From the NCBI GenBank assembly GCA_014549065.1, contig JACDOX010000007.1, positions 3,763,258 to 3,827,257 of the forward strand: a DNA stretch of 64,000 nt, given 5' to 3'. The position numbers were made by a program, and so were the translations under genes. Source of the DNA: Cardinalis cardinalis (lineage: Eukaryota; Chordata; Aves; Passeriformes; Cardinalidae). The notes beneath the pieces are model-generated. The model saw nothing but the letters and a program-made list of their open reading frames with translations, searched no databases and was not told the DNA's origin. The stretch's first letter is position 1. Each line of letters opens with the position of its first letter. Of this stretch, positions 48,101-61,427 are shown in pieces.

Positions 48101-51100
48101 GGGGGTTGGGGGGGAGTGCATTTATTCCTCCTGGATTACTCCTTCTACTGCTATGTAATTATTTGTTTCCACTTGTAGTGGTTTTTGTTATTTAGTGTTT
48201 AAAAGTAGTTTAATTAATCTCTCCTGTTGTTGTTTTGAAAATGTGACAGACACTCCTGAGATAGATAACGGATTGATAAAGAACACTTGAGGGGACCCTG
48301 GAGTGCTCATCATTTGCTAGGTAGGGTATGTTAAACATAATACTGGTAAGATCAAGCCCTCCAGGACAAAAAATGAAAGAGGCATTTAATTGGAACACTT
48401 AGCAATCACAAAACCAAGACAGAGGTTAAATTGTTTTGAGCAAGAGAAATTAATACATTAAAGGTTACATTTCCAACTGTGAGGCTGCAGAGCCAGGCTC
48501 TTATGCAGTGTCAGAATTACATAAGGCAGAAGAAATGGCTCTGAAATGATTGTGGAATCATTAACAAAAGCCAAGGCAGAGTAAGACATTTCCCAGCAGG
48601 AGGGTGTGAAGAAGAATAAAGACATGGAGAGAGCTCATTAAGAATGAATTGCAGACCATAAACATTTGAAACCACTAAGTGTGGAGTTCTATCTGTTATC
48701 TAATGACTCAGAAATTATAAAACTAGCAATGACTTTCAGAAAAGGAGTTGACTTTGCAGGAGGTTGTTTGCCATTATGAAAAAAAGGTAATTTTTTTTTT
48801 CTAGTTGGGGAAAAAAAATAAAAATCCTTCATCTTTGTAAATCAGCACAATTTAAACAACTTCAGCTATACCCCAGAGAGATTTCCTTCTGTATAATTAC
48901 ACATTGTCTCAGATTTAGTAACAAGGATGTTGAAATGGAGGAACTGCATAGAGGATGAAGGAAGAGACAAGTGGTTCATTTCTTACTGTCTGACTGCAAA
49001 TGATTAACCTCTTCATCTTTGAAAAGATCTAGCAAGTGCTGAGAACTCCCTAATTAGTAGGAATTTAATTTTCCTCATTTTGATTAAGGTCTAGACCAGT
49101 CTTTTCCTGATAAACAAATGATAGTCAAAGAAACAAGGATGAATTTAATATGCTGACCAAACTCTGTTTGGTTTATATGATGCAGCCTCAGCAGATCTAC
49201 ACATTACACAGAAGGTGGCAGATTATCTGGCACAAGATGCTAATTTTTTAATAAAAAAAAGTAAGACCCAACCACTGCACCAAGCTTCCTGGGCATTCCT
49301 CCAGTCTTCCCAAATGTGTTTGTTTTCTGTGGGTTGGATTTATGCTGAAGAGGTTCCCAAACTCAGCAGCCTATGGGATGAGTTGAGGGAGGAATAGATG
49401 AAAGAGCAAACAAGCAGGTTTAAAAAGTTACATGAAAGAAATCCCCAGAGGGAAAAGAAGTTGGAGGTTTGGGGAGAAGAACTGTGAGGAAAATGACCAC
49501 TACAGGTTGCTAACAGGTTATGGAAAAGTTACAAAAGCAGGTCAGCTTGGTCTACCCTAAATTCTTTTTGTTTTTAGTTCTCTGCTGATAAGAAAATCTT
49601 GCACTGTCAAAAAAAAAAAAATTACTATTTTTAATCATTCTCTGTTTTACCAAGGTAAAATTTTAACAAATTGCCCCTTTATTTAAATTTTGAAAAAAGA
49701 AAAATTCCTGAGGAACACACATTCATCCACAAATTCATCATAAGTTCATGAGTGTCATGTTTACCTGTATTTGCATTTTCAGGCAAATAAAACTGGCAAG
49801 CCAAAGTGCTATCCCATTCTGGTGTGAAAATGTAGAATGACAGCCTCTGGGAGAAGGCAGGCAGCAAGGTGGGATGACTGTAGAAAGGTCAGTGGCAGAA
49901 TTAGCTTTCCTACACCAGGAACAAAAACTTCTCATTTCAGATGGGTGCAGAGCTGGTTAAAAGCATACAAGGTCCATTTAATGGATCCAGCTTATAAAAC
50001 CAGCTGTTTCTTTCTNGCCAGCGTTTATTTTGATGGTTGAATGACTTATGGTTTCAATTAAAAGCAGTTAGATGTCTAAGTTGGAAAGTATGGTTGTGCA
50101 AAATATCTCCTCTTTGTTGGCTTTCATTTGTATTTTAAAAGTACACACATCTAAATAGGAATAGAAGCTACAAATAATTTAGGTGAGCTGAATTTATCTA
50201 AATTTGCTGGTTGGACAAGCTGAGCTTTGCTCTCTCCTCCGAGAGGGAAGCTGACCCACCACTGCTGGCGCCTTCAACTGCAAATGGGCTCAAAGCTGGA
50301 GGTGACATTGAGGTGTCAGTCACAGCCCTGCTGTGTACTGGCCCGAATAGAAAATACCCTGTCAACAGCAAGGACCTGGCCTGGGGATTTTGCTGCCAGA
50401 GAGAGTGTTCCCTGTGCCATCCCAAAGCCACTCACGTGGTGAAATGTCAGTAAATATTTTTCTGCTCCTAATACTTTGCTCCCCTTGGCAAGTACCATAT
50501 CCACCTGTGTCATTAGAGAGACAGACCCTCTTGCAGTGACAGAGAAAAAAGGAAAAAAAAAAGGCAGGGAGGAATTTTATTAGCTTAAAATAGAGGCAAA
50601 TGTTGCGGGACAAATTCAGTCCCTTCTGAAAGGAATGCTCTCCTGTTTTTTCCAGGAGACATGCAAATTAAAATCAACAGTCCTGGACGTGACGGGGACA
50701 TACTGAGGCAAGGTGCACGAGTACAATGGCAACAAAAGCATATGTCCTTTCTGGCATTGTCCGTCAGCACGAAATATTCCTGAGGAAGTATTCAAAAAAC
50801 TGTGTTGTAGGGATCTCTACTAAGATCACAAAGTTCAGCTTGTCATTCAGACTTCAGAGGGGAGCTCATTCGTAAATGGAGGAGGAAAAGGTCTGAAATT
50901 CATAAGAAAGGGAAGAAAAAAAAAACCCAAATGACCCTGAAATTTCTTTAATAAATAACCGGGATGGAACAGCTCCAGCAGGCAGACGAGAAGTGACAGT
51001 CAAATGTAACATATCACTCAGGACACCATCAGGCATTTCTCTCCTGCTGCTATTTGAGTATCTCTGGATGCTGCAGGAAGAGGTTTATTGTGGTGCAGAT

Positions 51101-51641
51101 TTGCTGCAGAGTGTGCAGCATGCTGCAATAACAGATATTTCCAATGGTCTTTGCTGCAATACCATGTACTGTATGTACTTAGCTGAAATCAATGGGACAT
51201 GTAAATGAGAATAGGCAGAATCCCTTCCACGGCGAGGAACAAAGCATCTGTGCTATCCTAAGCAAATAAAAGGATCAGCTCGTGCAGGATGCACAAAGAG
51301 CTGTGACCGTACTGTTCCATGAGGGGTCTGTTGGGAAGCTGAATATGTGTAATTTCCTAGAGGTTTGGGCAGGGCAAGGGGAACCTAATACAAAGCAAGC
51401 AAGATCTTTGCACGCTTCTAGCAGTGAATATTAGGTAAAGGCATAAAACAGAGGTTTGATGAAAATGTCTCTGATAGGAAAGCAAAATCTTTAATGGGAG
51501 GGAAAAAAAGAAAGGTTGCATATATATAACTACTGAATAAACAAATTATATGTCGAGTCTAAATGATTAATTGCCCTGAAGAAATATATGGAACAGGCCA
51601 AACTGGAAAGAGAAGAAAGAGCATATTTCAAGGACAAGACA

Positions 51642-51684
51642 AAATCAGACCCTGGTTTTCAGAAATCAGAACCATGGTTTTCAG
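51642..51684. repeat. Tandem duplication, 21/22-bp unit
   Basis: Two adjacent copies, 51642-51662 and 51663-51684, of the form AAATCAGA..C..TGGTTTTCAG differ by one inserted base and one substitution, followed by a partial third start AAAT. Confidence 0.9.
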
Positions 51685-52769
51685 AAATTCCCCCCTTGAA
51701 ATAAATGTCCTTCTAAACATCCATATGCCCCTGACTAAACAAAATTCAAATAATAAAATAAAGCAAAGCCCAGTTACTTAAGGGAGAGATGAGGGTATGG
51801 AAGAGGGAGGGAGGGAAGAAATACACCAGATAAAGAGGAAATATACAGTGTAATATTTCATCTGCTGATATACCNCAGTGAAACATAAACTAATCCTCAT
51901 TCATATGGGAATATTCACTCAGAATTTACTTGTGGCTTTGGTACTTTTTCTTGACTGGTTAGGTTCCAGGTCTTCTGGAAGACCTGGAAAATTTGAAAAC
52001 ACAAATGTAGATAAGAATTAAGTGTTTCAATTCACTGTTGAGTTGCCAGTTCCTCTCTCTCCTATAAAAAGCCCCCACACCTTGCACATTGCATCCCTTT
52101 GTGTGTGTATATAATAAAATAAATATGTTTAATGTAGTGCTACAGCTAGGGGTCATATGGATATACTTATATACATTCACACACAATACCCATTGCTCAG
52201 TTAAGTACAAGGGAAAAAAAAAAGATTTTCTTTTGAAGACCAAAAGTCAGACCCAAGGTAACAAAAGTAAAGCGTAATTTACCCTGTAGTTAAAAACCAA
52301 AGGAGTCTTTTTTACTAGGGGGCTGCTGGTTCTATTCATGCCATTCCAGAAGAATATAAAAGAGACGCTTTGGGATTTTGAAGTAAAAATTCACAACAGT
52401 ATGTCTTTACTTTTTTTTTCCCTTCAACCAAGACATCTTTTGCCGGAGTCCTTTATCTAGAGCTTTGTATACATATTTTTAATCCTATACAAAAATGATA
52501 GGATGTCAAGAAGGATCTATAATAACACCATTTTTTTTATTTCACTTCAAAGACTTGGCAATTTCTGATCCATGTGACATTCACACTCCTTCAGGGTCAA
52601 ACAACATCTTGCAGCCTTCATAAAATGATTAAATATTTTAAACAGCTCCTGCTTATACCTCCATCGCCCCTCGAGACTGATACTGTTATCGTTTTTGTCA
52701 AAGCCAGTTTCCATCCGCATTTGTCATTCCTGCTTGCATTTATGAGTTATCAATCGCCACGTCAAAATG

Positions 52770-53160
52770 CAAAATAACTGATGTTCTCTGGGCGGGATTG
52801 GATGGTCTATCTGGGGCTTTTAATCAATGCTGATTTTTATTTTCCATACCCATACATAAATCTTTACCATTCTGGGCCACATATAATGCGTTTGTACAAA
52901 ACGCAGTGACAGAAGCAGTAGTTATATTATCAAACATTATACCTCGGGGCTAACTGAGTATCAAGGGCTTTCAAAAGGGAACACTGGGAATTACTGTGCA
53001 GGAGAGATGGCTGCAGGAGAGAATATAAGGGATTGGTTGTTGCCATTTATAAATCAACATCATGCAAGCTAATCCTTCTCACTTAAATGCAGCCCAAATA
53101 CTTTTCCTGATACTCTGAAACTCAGCCCTATCTATTTTTTTTAAAGCTTGCATAATGCAC
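52770..53160. promoter_or_regulatory. Candidate non-coding regulatory block G
   Basis: About 390 bases of unique sequence with TTTTAATCAATG, CATATAATGCG, CCATTTATAAATCAACATC and TAATCC (53070-53075), a reverse CCAAT word (GGATTGGTTG) and a GC-box-like GGGCGGG. It lacks repeats, Ns and open frames of interest. This is one of the most enhancer-like blocks by inspection; conservation was not tested. Confidence 0.28.
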
Positions 53161-55314
53161 AGGAACAATGGTTATATGCATTTTCTTATTTCTTGAACTT
53201 TTCCCTAGGGATGTATATAGAAACCATGCTGCCGTGTTGTTTTTTCTCCCCAAGGCCTACAAGCCAGTAAATATCCTCTTTTTAATCATACCTGAATTAT
53301 TAGAACTCTCTCCGCCCCCATTTTTTTTTGTCTGAGCCACTATAATAAAAGGGAACGTGTTTCATTCATTAAAAAGGGTGTCTGCCTCGTTTATTNAATG
53401 AAGATTGCAGTCAGCTATAGGAATGGCTCATCACCCATTCAAAGCAGGCTCCAAGGGCCAGGGCAGGCAGAGTTTGGAGTCAGGATTGCAGAGGAGCTGA
53501 GTGCTGGGCTCCCTGGGAAAACCAGGCACCACTGCAACAGAGCAAAGGTGAGGGGAAATATTCTGCCTCCTTTGTAGGGACATCTGTACATACTGCATGG
53601 TGCAGGTCCTTGCCAACTGGAATTCCTTTCTAGCTGGAAAATTGTCCATTTTTCTAATGGCAATAATATTATTACCAGTGTTGATCTAAACTGTTTGGGA
53701 CTCCCTTGAATGAGACACACTTTCAGGCTCGAGGGGGGAAAGTTGCAAGGAGTAATCATGCCTGTGAAGTTCTTCCTTCCTGCTTTCAGTGCTGGTAAGG
53801 CTGAACTGAAACCTTGATAACATCTGTGAGATAAGGGGCTGTAAGTGGTGAGCAGTCTCTTTTCCTCTTCTTTTGTAACTAAGCTTTCTGCCATGGGACC
53901 AAAACCTTTTTATCAATTTTTCAGCAAAACATTTTTCTGAATAATCCACTTCTATTATATGGTTTTCCCTATTGTGTACATAGGCTTAAAGAAAACATGT
54001 TTATAAGCCTTTTTTACTGAACTGCTAAAGGACATTCACTCTGGGCATCTTCTGCAGGAAGGTTACCAAAAATTCTCTCTATTACAGACTAATAAGTTTT
54101 ATTCTTCATTAACTAGGACAAACAGGAGAGTCTTTGAATTGCAGCCCTACTATCTCAGGGGTCACCCTATTTTATGTTTGTGACAAACTACAGTGTTTGC
54201 ACTATGGCAAAGTAACCTTGATCGTACATTCCTGCTCTGTGTCAGGGTCAAAGTGTAATGCAAAAATTAGGTTAAGAGGACTAGAAGAAAGGTCTCTGAC
54301 AACCTTTTGGGAGCCCAGCATTACCAACCACCATTTTCCAATGTCTGTAAAAGTTTTCCAGGAAAAATAATATAGACGATCCTGTACCATATTGAAGCAT
54401 AAGAGGCACCAAAGGCCAAAGTTTATTCTGTTAATTTTTCTGAATATCTACGCCAAACCATTGATGTACCTATATGCAAATCCTAGCTGCAAAGCGTTCC
54501 AATTGCCCTCATTTTGCTCTTCAAGTATGGGTGAAATATTATCATCCTTAATCCCCAAGCTGCCTTCAAAGCAGATGCAAACTCACTTCTCTACCTCCTG
54601 GTGCTGGAGTTAGAAGATCCTGTGTTGAGTGAGGAGAGCACTCCCATCATCTCTGGGAGTCACATTGGAAATGCTGAACTGAAAAGGTAACAACAACCAA
54701 AAACCTTGTACCTGCAAATGGATCTGCAGCCACAAACATCTCTCTGAGGGTTTGGAGAGAAGAAAGCTAAAGTGAGGACTAAAACACAGTTTGAAGACTA
54801 ATAGTTTATATAGCCAAGTGTTGTACAATAATTAATTAGACATGGTGTTCTAATTAAGAGAGGAGAGGTTATCTTTNCTCTAAGCTTCAAGAGGAACCCT
54901 TACTGGTACCTCCTTCAATCTTAATGAACCAAACTGCCTCTGATAATGATACAATAGTCACTACCTCAGCCAAGTTTTAGACCCTCATATAGCAAAGTAC
55001 TAGAATGTTGGCCTACCTGCCTTGAAGGATGAACAAATAGCCCTCCTACAGCACCAATGGATTTTTTACCTCATACCAGTTAGCTTGAAGCTGACTTCAT
55101 ACACGAGAGTGCTCTTACTGGTGTAATTGAAGGGAGTTTTGGTCAATACATGCTTTTCCAAAGCAGGACCCAAAGACCTGCACCCTTGATGAGAGTGTNG
55201 AAAGACTTGTGTAAAACTCAACGAGGTCCAGTCTGAAGGAAGTTGCCTTGCTGACCTGGTGATAAGCACAGGGAAAGAGTTATGACAGCCTCTTATCTTC
55301 ATATCTGCTCTATA
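53161..55314. other. Intergenic, no gene seen
   Basis: Non-coding. An AT-rich unique segment at 53260-53410 (TTTTTAATCATACCTGAATTATTAG, TTCATTCATTAAAAAGG) may extend block G. A minus-strand frame of about 150 codons (53439-53894) has no recognisable domain and is not called. Confidence 0.5.
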
Positions 55315-55550
55315 GGTAAGGCTCAGATTTGATATTAGAAAAAAAAAATCACTGAAAGAGTGGTCAGGCCTTGGAATAATTTCATCAGGGACATGGTGGA
55401 GTATTGAGATCAGGGACATCTCTGGAAGTCTTAAGAGGCGTCTGTCTGCGGCACGTGGTGATATGATTTAAGGGTGATTATGGTGGTGCTGGGTTGATGG
55501 TTAGACAAAAGGATCTTGAAGGTATCTTCCAATGTTTATGATTCTATTTG
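55315..55550 (+). mobile_element. CR1 LINE, diverged 3'-end fragment
   Basis: GATTTGATATTAG, GAGTGGTCAGGCCTTGGAATAA, CATCTCTGGAAGT, GGTGCTGGGTTGATGGTTAGACAAAAGGATCTTGAAGGTATCTTCCAA and the end word TATGATTCTAT track the CR1 3' region in order, with more mismatches than the 37.8 kb copy and a slightly different subfamily flavour. It is 5'-truncated and in plus orientation. It carries no intact coding sequence. Confidence 0.75.
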
Positions 55551-58500
55551 TCAGTGTGCAGGCAGTTTTCTGTATGATACCCAGGAGATCTGGAGCCCCA
55601 ACAGGTTTTATGATAATGGCTGTCCCTGGTAAACCCTCTGTCTGGTGGATCTGCAGCTACTATAATTTTTTGCATCTGTTCCGGATCAAAGTCCCCTTCC
55701 AAGGCTGTTGATCAGACAAGAGCTAGAAGATGCAATTTCAGGTCTGGGCTTTCCTCTTTGTATGGCAGCAACAGAGCTCTGCTAGATCACCAGTAGCGTC
55801 ATGCCAGAAGAAATCTCTGCTTTTGCAGGTGGTAAGAAGTGAGGCATCCTGCCTAGAGTGTGTCCAGTGGTGCATCTGAAACTCTTCTACAGGTGACAGG
55901 GAATCCAGGAGATAGTCCTTCCCCCAGGAATGTGTGCAGAGGACTTTGGTTTTGGGCTGGTTGTGAGCTCTCTACTTGATATCTACCTTTACCCATTTTA
56001 TGGCCTTGTCTGTGTCATTCAGCTTCTTTCCTGCTCTGTATTCTAAGAGACTGAAAGGAAACTAGCACACTTACAACTCAAATGTAGTGCCTCAAATAAT
56101 TTTGACTAGGACACTGACTCATGTAGCCTTGCTGAAGTCAATGGGACAATTTGTATAGTATGAACAATTTGGTGTGAATAAAAATACAGGAATAAAGCCT
56201 CTATTTTGCTTGGATTCCTGGTGATGAGGCTTGTTTGACCTGAGCAGTCAGCCCTCATTTTTAATTCAAGTTTAGACTCTGCAGATGTAGTTAAATTCTC
56301 TTGGTTCTCCTGTTTCTGCTGATGGTTGGGATCATCAATATTTTGGATCTCATTTGGTTTGTAATGTATTTTATCTGGCAGCTGTGTCTCCTGCACTCTT
56401 CTCTGGCTTGCTTGGATGAGTGGGTGGTTCTCTGACTCTTGGCATGCATTGATTTTTTTTTAAACTTCTCCTTTTGGCTTCCCATCCTCTGCAGTGGAAG
56501 TCACATTAAATTCACTTTAAATAGCTTCTCTTGGTTTTGCCTTCAAAAAAGATGGATTATTCTGAATAGTTTTAGTAATAAAGTGCATTTTCTTTCCCAT
56601 AGGATTCTGAGTAGCAAATTTCCATGTGTGTCAGAGACCAGCAATGTTGCTAGGCTTCTGGGATCCTTTGAAAAATGAAGACAAAGATCTCACTAATCAC
56701 CTTTATATCTGTCTGTGGAACTTGCTTTTGAGTCACTAATCAGCAGATGTTACCTAATGCTTAGAGTTTGCTATTTTAATAGTTAAAAGTAGTGTCCAGT
56801 GGAAAAATAATGTGAAGCTTCCTCCCTATCTCTCCTTCTGCCAGATTCATCTGCCTCAGTGGGAACTACACCTTAGAGTTTTACAGGTGGAGTCAACTTT
56901 ATTTTTTACAAATATATGGTTTGTGGGTGCTGAAGGCATGAAGAGTTAAACAAAAGATCTTGTCTTTCATTATCGCTGCTCAAATTAAATATGAACATAA
57001 ACTTTCCAGGATTTGTCAGTCCATCCATCTTGAGGAAAATATGCCAGCACCACTAAATTTGCACGGTTCCTACAGGCTCCTACCAGGACAAAAATAAATT
57101 GACCTTCAGACATGTTCTTTGCAGTGCCAAGTCAGAATTATCTTCCCCACCTTGGCCACTCCTAAAATGATGAGTGTCAAAACTTCCAGGAAGTCTTTTC
57201 AGAAGGAACTAAGATTTTACAAAAATATTCTTTGCTCATGCTTCTGACTCAAATAGTAATAAAGATGCTCTACCCTAAGTCTTTGAGGCACAGGAAATCT
57301 ATATGTAGAATGAGAGAGAGGTTTACTGCTTTAAAATTAAGTATGGAATCTCATTGCTAGATAATCAACAATTTGCAATTTTGCTAAAATGTGGAAAATG
57401 ACAAGGTTTGTCTTTATCAAAGAAAATGATCCATCCTGGGTCATTGAGCAGTAGCTATAAATACAGGCATGCTATCAATATCTAATCTGAATAGCTGTTC
57501 TTGTTAGAGGATGCAGTGCTTAAAGCGCTTTGTTTTCTGGTCCCACTCGCTCCTACAGTTTAGTTCTTGTGGTGTGAAAACCTCACAGATTTTAAGGTCC
57601 TTTCTTTAAAGGCCAGCCCTCTGTCTCCACCCAGCACCCTTCACACTGCCTGATGGATGCTCGTAGGTTAGGGTGGGGGACCTTCACTGTGTTTNAGCAG
57701 TGCCCCCAGGGAGAGCAAGGTGAGTTACTCCAGGATCTCATTCCTCTGTGCCATACCTGTCCACACTGTGCCGTGCCCCCAACACTTTTCCACAGGCAGA
57801 GCTCCGCTGGTAGCAGGCTGTTTGACATTGTCAGGTNTGTGAAGAAAATTAGTAAACCTCACATGTCTTATCCCTTTGGAAAGAATAACAGAGTCTCCAG
57901 AGATTACACTATGGCCAGAATAACGGTGCTGTATTCAGCCTTTTGGGACTTTTCAGTTCCATGAGACAAAGGACAATTACATGGCCTCAGCAGCCAAGGC
58001 AGGGTCTCATGATTCCTTCTGCTATGTGACTGTAAGGAGAGACATGAATAAGCCACTAACTCTACACTTTATGAGTCTTAGTGGGATAGGGAAAGAGAAG
58101 ACTTGGTACTGACTTGGTTCTCTGAAGAGGTCTTGGCTTAATTGCTTTGTTCATTTAAATTTAAAATATCAAATACTTACAATAAGACTGGTAACACAAC
58201 CAGAAATATCTCCTATATACCAGAATATGAAAGATATTTTCTGGATTGAGAGATGTAACTATGAATTGTGGGGTAGATTGACTTTTATCTTTCCTTTTAA
58301 TTATTTCCTCCCACAAATCACTCATTTAGCCTAAAAAATCTATTAATTTGCTATCAAAATAAGAGACTTGCAAGTTGGTTGATTGAAATAAATTAAACCT
58401 ATGATTTCCCTAAGCTTAATCCATATAAGTAAGAACAGAATTAAAGAGAAATTCAGGTCTCTAGGAAAAATCCTTTTCATTTCAGGGGGTCAGGACAGTA

Positions 58501-59555
58501 TATTTTGATGCATATCCTTCAGTGAGATGAAATGTCATAGCACTATTAATTTTGTTGCTCTAAAAAACAATCATTTAATGTTAAGATCCAAAGTGTCTGA
58601 AAGCAAACTAGCATAAGGCAGGTCTGAGTGCTGGAGAGTTAAAACATGGGTGATTGTTTTGAAAACACCTCCTTTGCAGGAGAAAGGGTTGCCAACATCG
58701 CATTCCTGAGCAGAATTTACTGTGGAAATACTGGCAACACGTAATATGTGACAATTACAGTTAATTTTACTTGAGACTGTCAGAATCGGCACCTGGAAAG
58801 TCACAAGGACCTTACCAATGTTTAAGCGAAGAAATACATTGCTGTTAAAAACCAAGGTCCAAACATCTTAAAACTTTAAATATGAAAAATGGAGAGTGTA
58901 AAAAAGCAATATGGGAGAACTGCAGAGAGGAGGAAGAGGCTGTGGAAGCAGTCTGTGGACAGGACTAAGGTAAGGTGGAATAAGCCTGATAAATGTGGAA
59001 GTGTCAATAGCAAGTAAACAGAGGATAGCCTGGTATGTCTATATATGTGTATGTGTTGGAGGATTTTAAAAAGATCCAAGTGAATGCAGAAGCTTGGTAA
59101 ATCCAATAACTCTTGGCCACATACTTTACAACTCTGAATCTGAACTACACGCAGATACTGTTACAGACCCCTGAGAGTCTGACTACCAGGAAATACTGAT
59201 GGCTCTGTTTCATGGTTCTAGGAGCATCTCTAAATGGCACATAGTCAACAAGAAATCCCAGCAGTTTCTGAACAGTTTGTGTTCCTAGACTTCCCTTCTG
59301 AACATATACGTTTTTCTTTATCTGCAGAAAGAACATGACCAGTCTAACCTAAAGTTTCTCCGCAACACAGCAGACAGAAATCTTTTTTTTTCCTGAAATG
59401 AATGAAGAGGTAAGTATGATTTTTAACCTTATTATAATTAGGGGAGTTTAGTGTCTCTGTTAAGAACCATCCCCTTCCAGCTTTAAGTGTGGGGGGGCAG
59501 GGGGAAGCAGCCAACTGCATTTGGACACCAGAGTGATAGGAGCAATGAGACATTT
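55551..59555. other. Intergenic, no gene seen
   Basis: Mixed non-coding sequence with Ns near 57695 and 57838. Open frames up to about 100 codons (57653-57964, plus; 56106-56396, minus) have no recognisable domain. Confidence 0.55.
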
Positions 59556-59559
59556 AAAA

Positions 59560-60060
59560 TAAAATAAAAACCCTGTGTTATGACAAGTGACTAAAACCCA
59601 CAAATGAATGCAGAAGTCTGCTATTTAATGTAGTGTATGCTGATATTTAAGCAGGTTTATATCTGTCAAACAAGCCTCTTTTCTAAGACTGGCACAGACT
59701 GTTCTGCGTTTGGTTTCCAGAATCAGCAAATTACATTGGCAGAACAAAGCTGTCATATTTGGTGGTATTTTGTTACATCCATTATCTCACTTAAGTTTAG
59801 ACATCTCTTAGCAAAATCAGATCCCACTTAAAGACTGCCTTATTTTGCAACATTAAACAAAATGACAGGCTGCTTAAAAAAAAAAAAGTTCATTAGCAAG
59901 CAATGAGTTGGTGGAAAAACTGCACGGCTGCTTCAGATATGAAGAATGAAAGCATGAAATGCTGTAACCTTTCCACAGCGGGCCAAGAGCATACATCAAG
60001 ACTGTATTTGACTAAACAAGGGTATTAAATGGCTTCAATAAACAGAATTAAATGGAATGA
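59560..60060. promoter_or_regulatory. Candidate non-coding regulatory block H
   Basis: About 500 bases of unique AT-rich sequence, with one short A run near 59878 and many words typical of developmental enhancers (CTATTTAATG, CAAATTACATTGGC, TTCATTAGCAAGC). No other simple repeats and no coding signal. Inference from composition only. Confidence 0.22.
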
Positions 60061-60687
60061 AAAAAAACTGAGGATATTTTGGGTTTGATTAAGGAGGTGT
60101 TACCTCAAGACCTGCTTGGAAGGGGTGGTACCATGCACCACTTATGTCTCAGTAGTAGTACAAATGGGTCAGTCATAAATAGTAATATTAGAAAGTCGTT
60201 GCCAGCCAGAAGACAGTAGGTATACAGCAAAACTGTCTGCAGAGCACACCCCTGCATATGCCTGCACACCCCTGTCTTTGAAAAGGAAGATTATGGCATG
60301 GTGTGTAGTGTTTCTTTTTGGTTTTATTTTTCTGAGCCTGCAGAGGGGTCAGCTTATGCTGAAAAGTGAAATTTGGTTTTAATGCAGTCTTCAGAAGGAT
60401 AAAAAGCCAGCTGCTATCCTGCAATTAGAGGCTGAGGATAAAGTTGGTGAGTTGCCACACTCTGGTTCATGTACAGACCACAGTGATAGAGCCATTTGGT
60501 TTTTAAATAGCTTCCCATTTCCTTGTCATCTTCTTGTTAATGTTCTTGTAATAGCAGACATGTCCTGGTCTGGCAGCGGGGGATAAGGCACCTACCACAG
60601 AGGGGAAGTGACAAGAATCAAGAACATCTTTCTGAGCTGGAGATAGAGTGTCACAAATACCTTTCTCCTCAGCTGCATTGCAAACAT

Positions 60688-60717
60688 CCTGGCTGTAATA
60701 AGCCTGGCTGTAATAAG
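60688..60717. repeat. Exact 15-bp tandem duplication
   Basis: CCTGGCTGTAATAAG occurs twice back to back (60688-60702 and 60703-60717) without mismatch, suggesting a recent replication-slippage duplication. Confidence 0.95.
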
Positions 60718-61401
60718 TGGTCTATAGAGCAGCTGAGGAAACATGGGATTCATCNTGGGGTAGAAGCCATACCATGCCCCCATACTACCAAATTCAGGTG
60801 GTTCTGCAAGGCAAACAGTATCCCAAGCACAACCAAGGGCCTTTGCCAGGACATTTCTATGTGCAGATAAATGCTTCCTTCCATGGCACCTAACACTGAG
60901 GGAAGCAGGAGTCTGAGCATAGATAGTTTTATTTTGGTCATTTAATCAGAGTTTTTAACCTCTCAAGATAAGAAGTCTTTGAAAAAATGTACTGGGTGCT
61001 CAAAAAAGGTTATTTTCTATGTTCTTCTATTGTTTGCACCCTAAATAGGACAAAGAGATGCAGTGGTATTATGGACCCATAATTACAGGGCTAGGGGGAT
61101 GACCTGTCTTTTCTGGTGTTTTGAATTAACTTCAACTGCAATAACACAGATGAGAAAAGAACTTTCTACCATTTTATCAAAATTCACACTTTGGGGTGTC
61201 CTCTGAAAAAGTGAGACTTGTGATTACCTATGAGCATCACATGGCTCCCTCTGTTGCCCCATTCACATGCATATAGACAGTTATTATCTATTGAGGTGAC
61301 CAGATTATCTGGTCTTGCTAAGACTGTTTTAGAGCTGACTAAAACAGTTAATAAAGATAATTCAAAGTTTTGAACTGAGCACATTACAAAAACCACGCTT
61401 G

Positions 61402-61427
61402 TGTGTGTGCATGTTTATGCACACACA
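61402..61427. repeat. Perfect hairpin, 11-bp stem and 4-base loop
   Basis: TGTGTGTGCAT and ATGCACACACA flank the loop GTTT. It probably arose from a short alternating purine-pyrimidine tract. It is too short to be a microRNA precursor. Confidence 0.85.

Larger units (their letters stand above)
43511..52765. other. Intergenic, no gene seen apart from small repeats
   Basis: Non-coding. Contains a possible short CR1 tail (45056-45125) and a tandem duplication (51642-51684). An AT-rich unique block at 48420-48780 could be a conserved element (GAAATTAATACATTAAAGG, TGATTGTGGAATCATTAAC). Ns are rare (about 45154, 50017, 51875). No open frame has a recognisable domain. Confidence 0.5.

Noticed and set aside
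53439..53894. 151-codon minus-strand open frame
   Set aside because: No recognisable domain, and overlapping frames are open on the same strand. Likely chance.
61402..61427. Hairpin considered as a microRNA precursor
   Set aside because: The 11-bp stem and 4-base loop are far shorter than a microRNA precursor, and the arms are alternating GT/CA repeat sequence.
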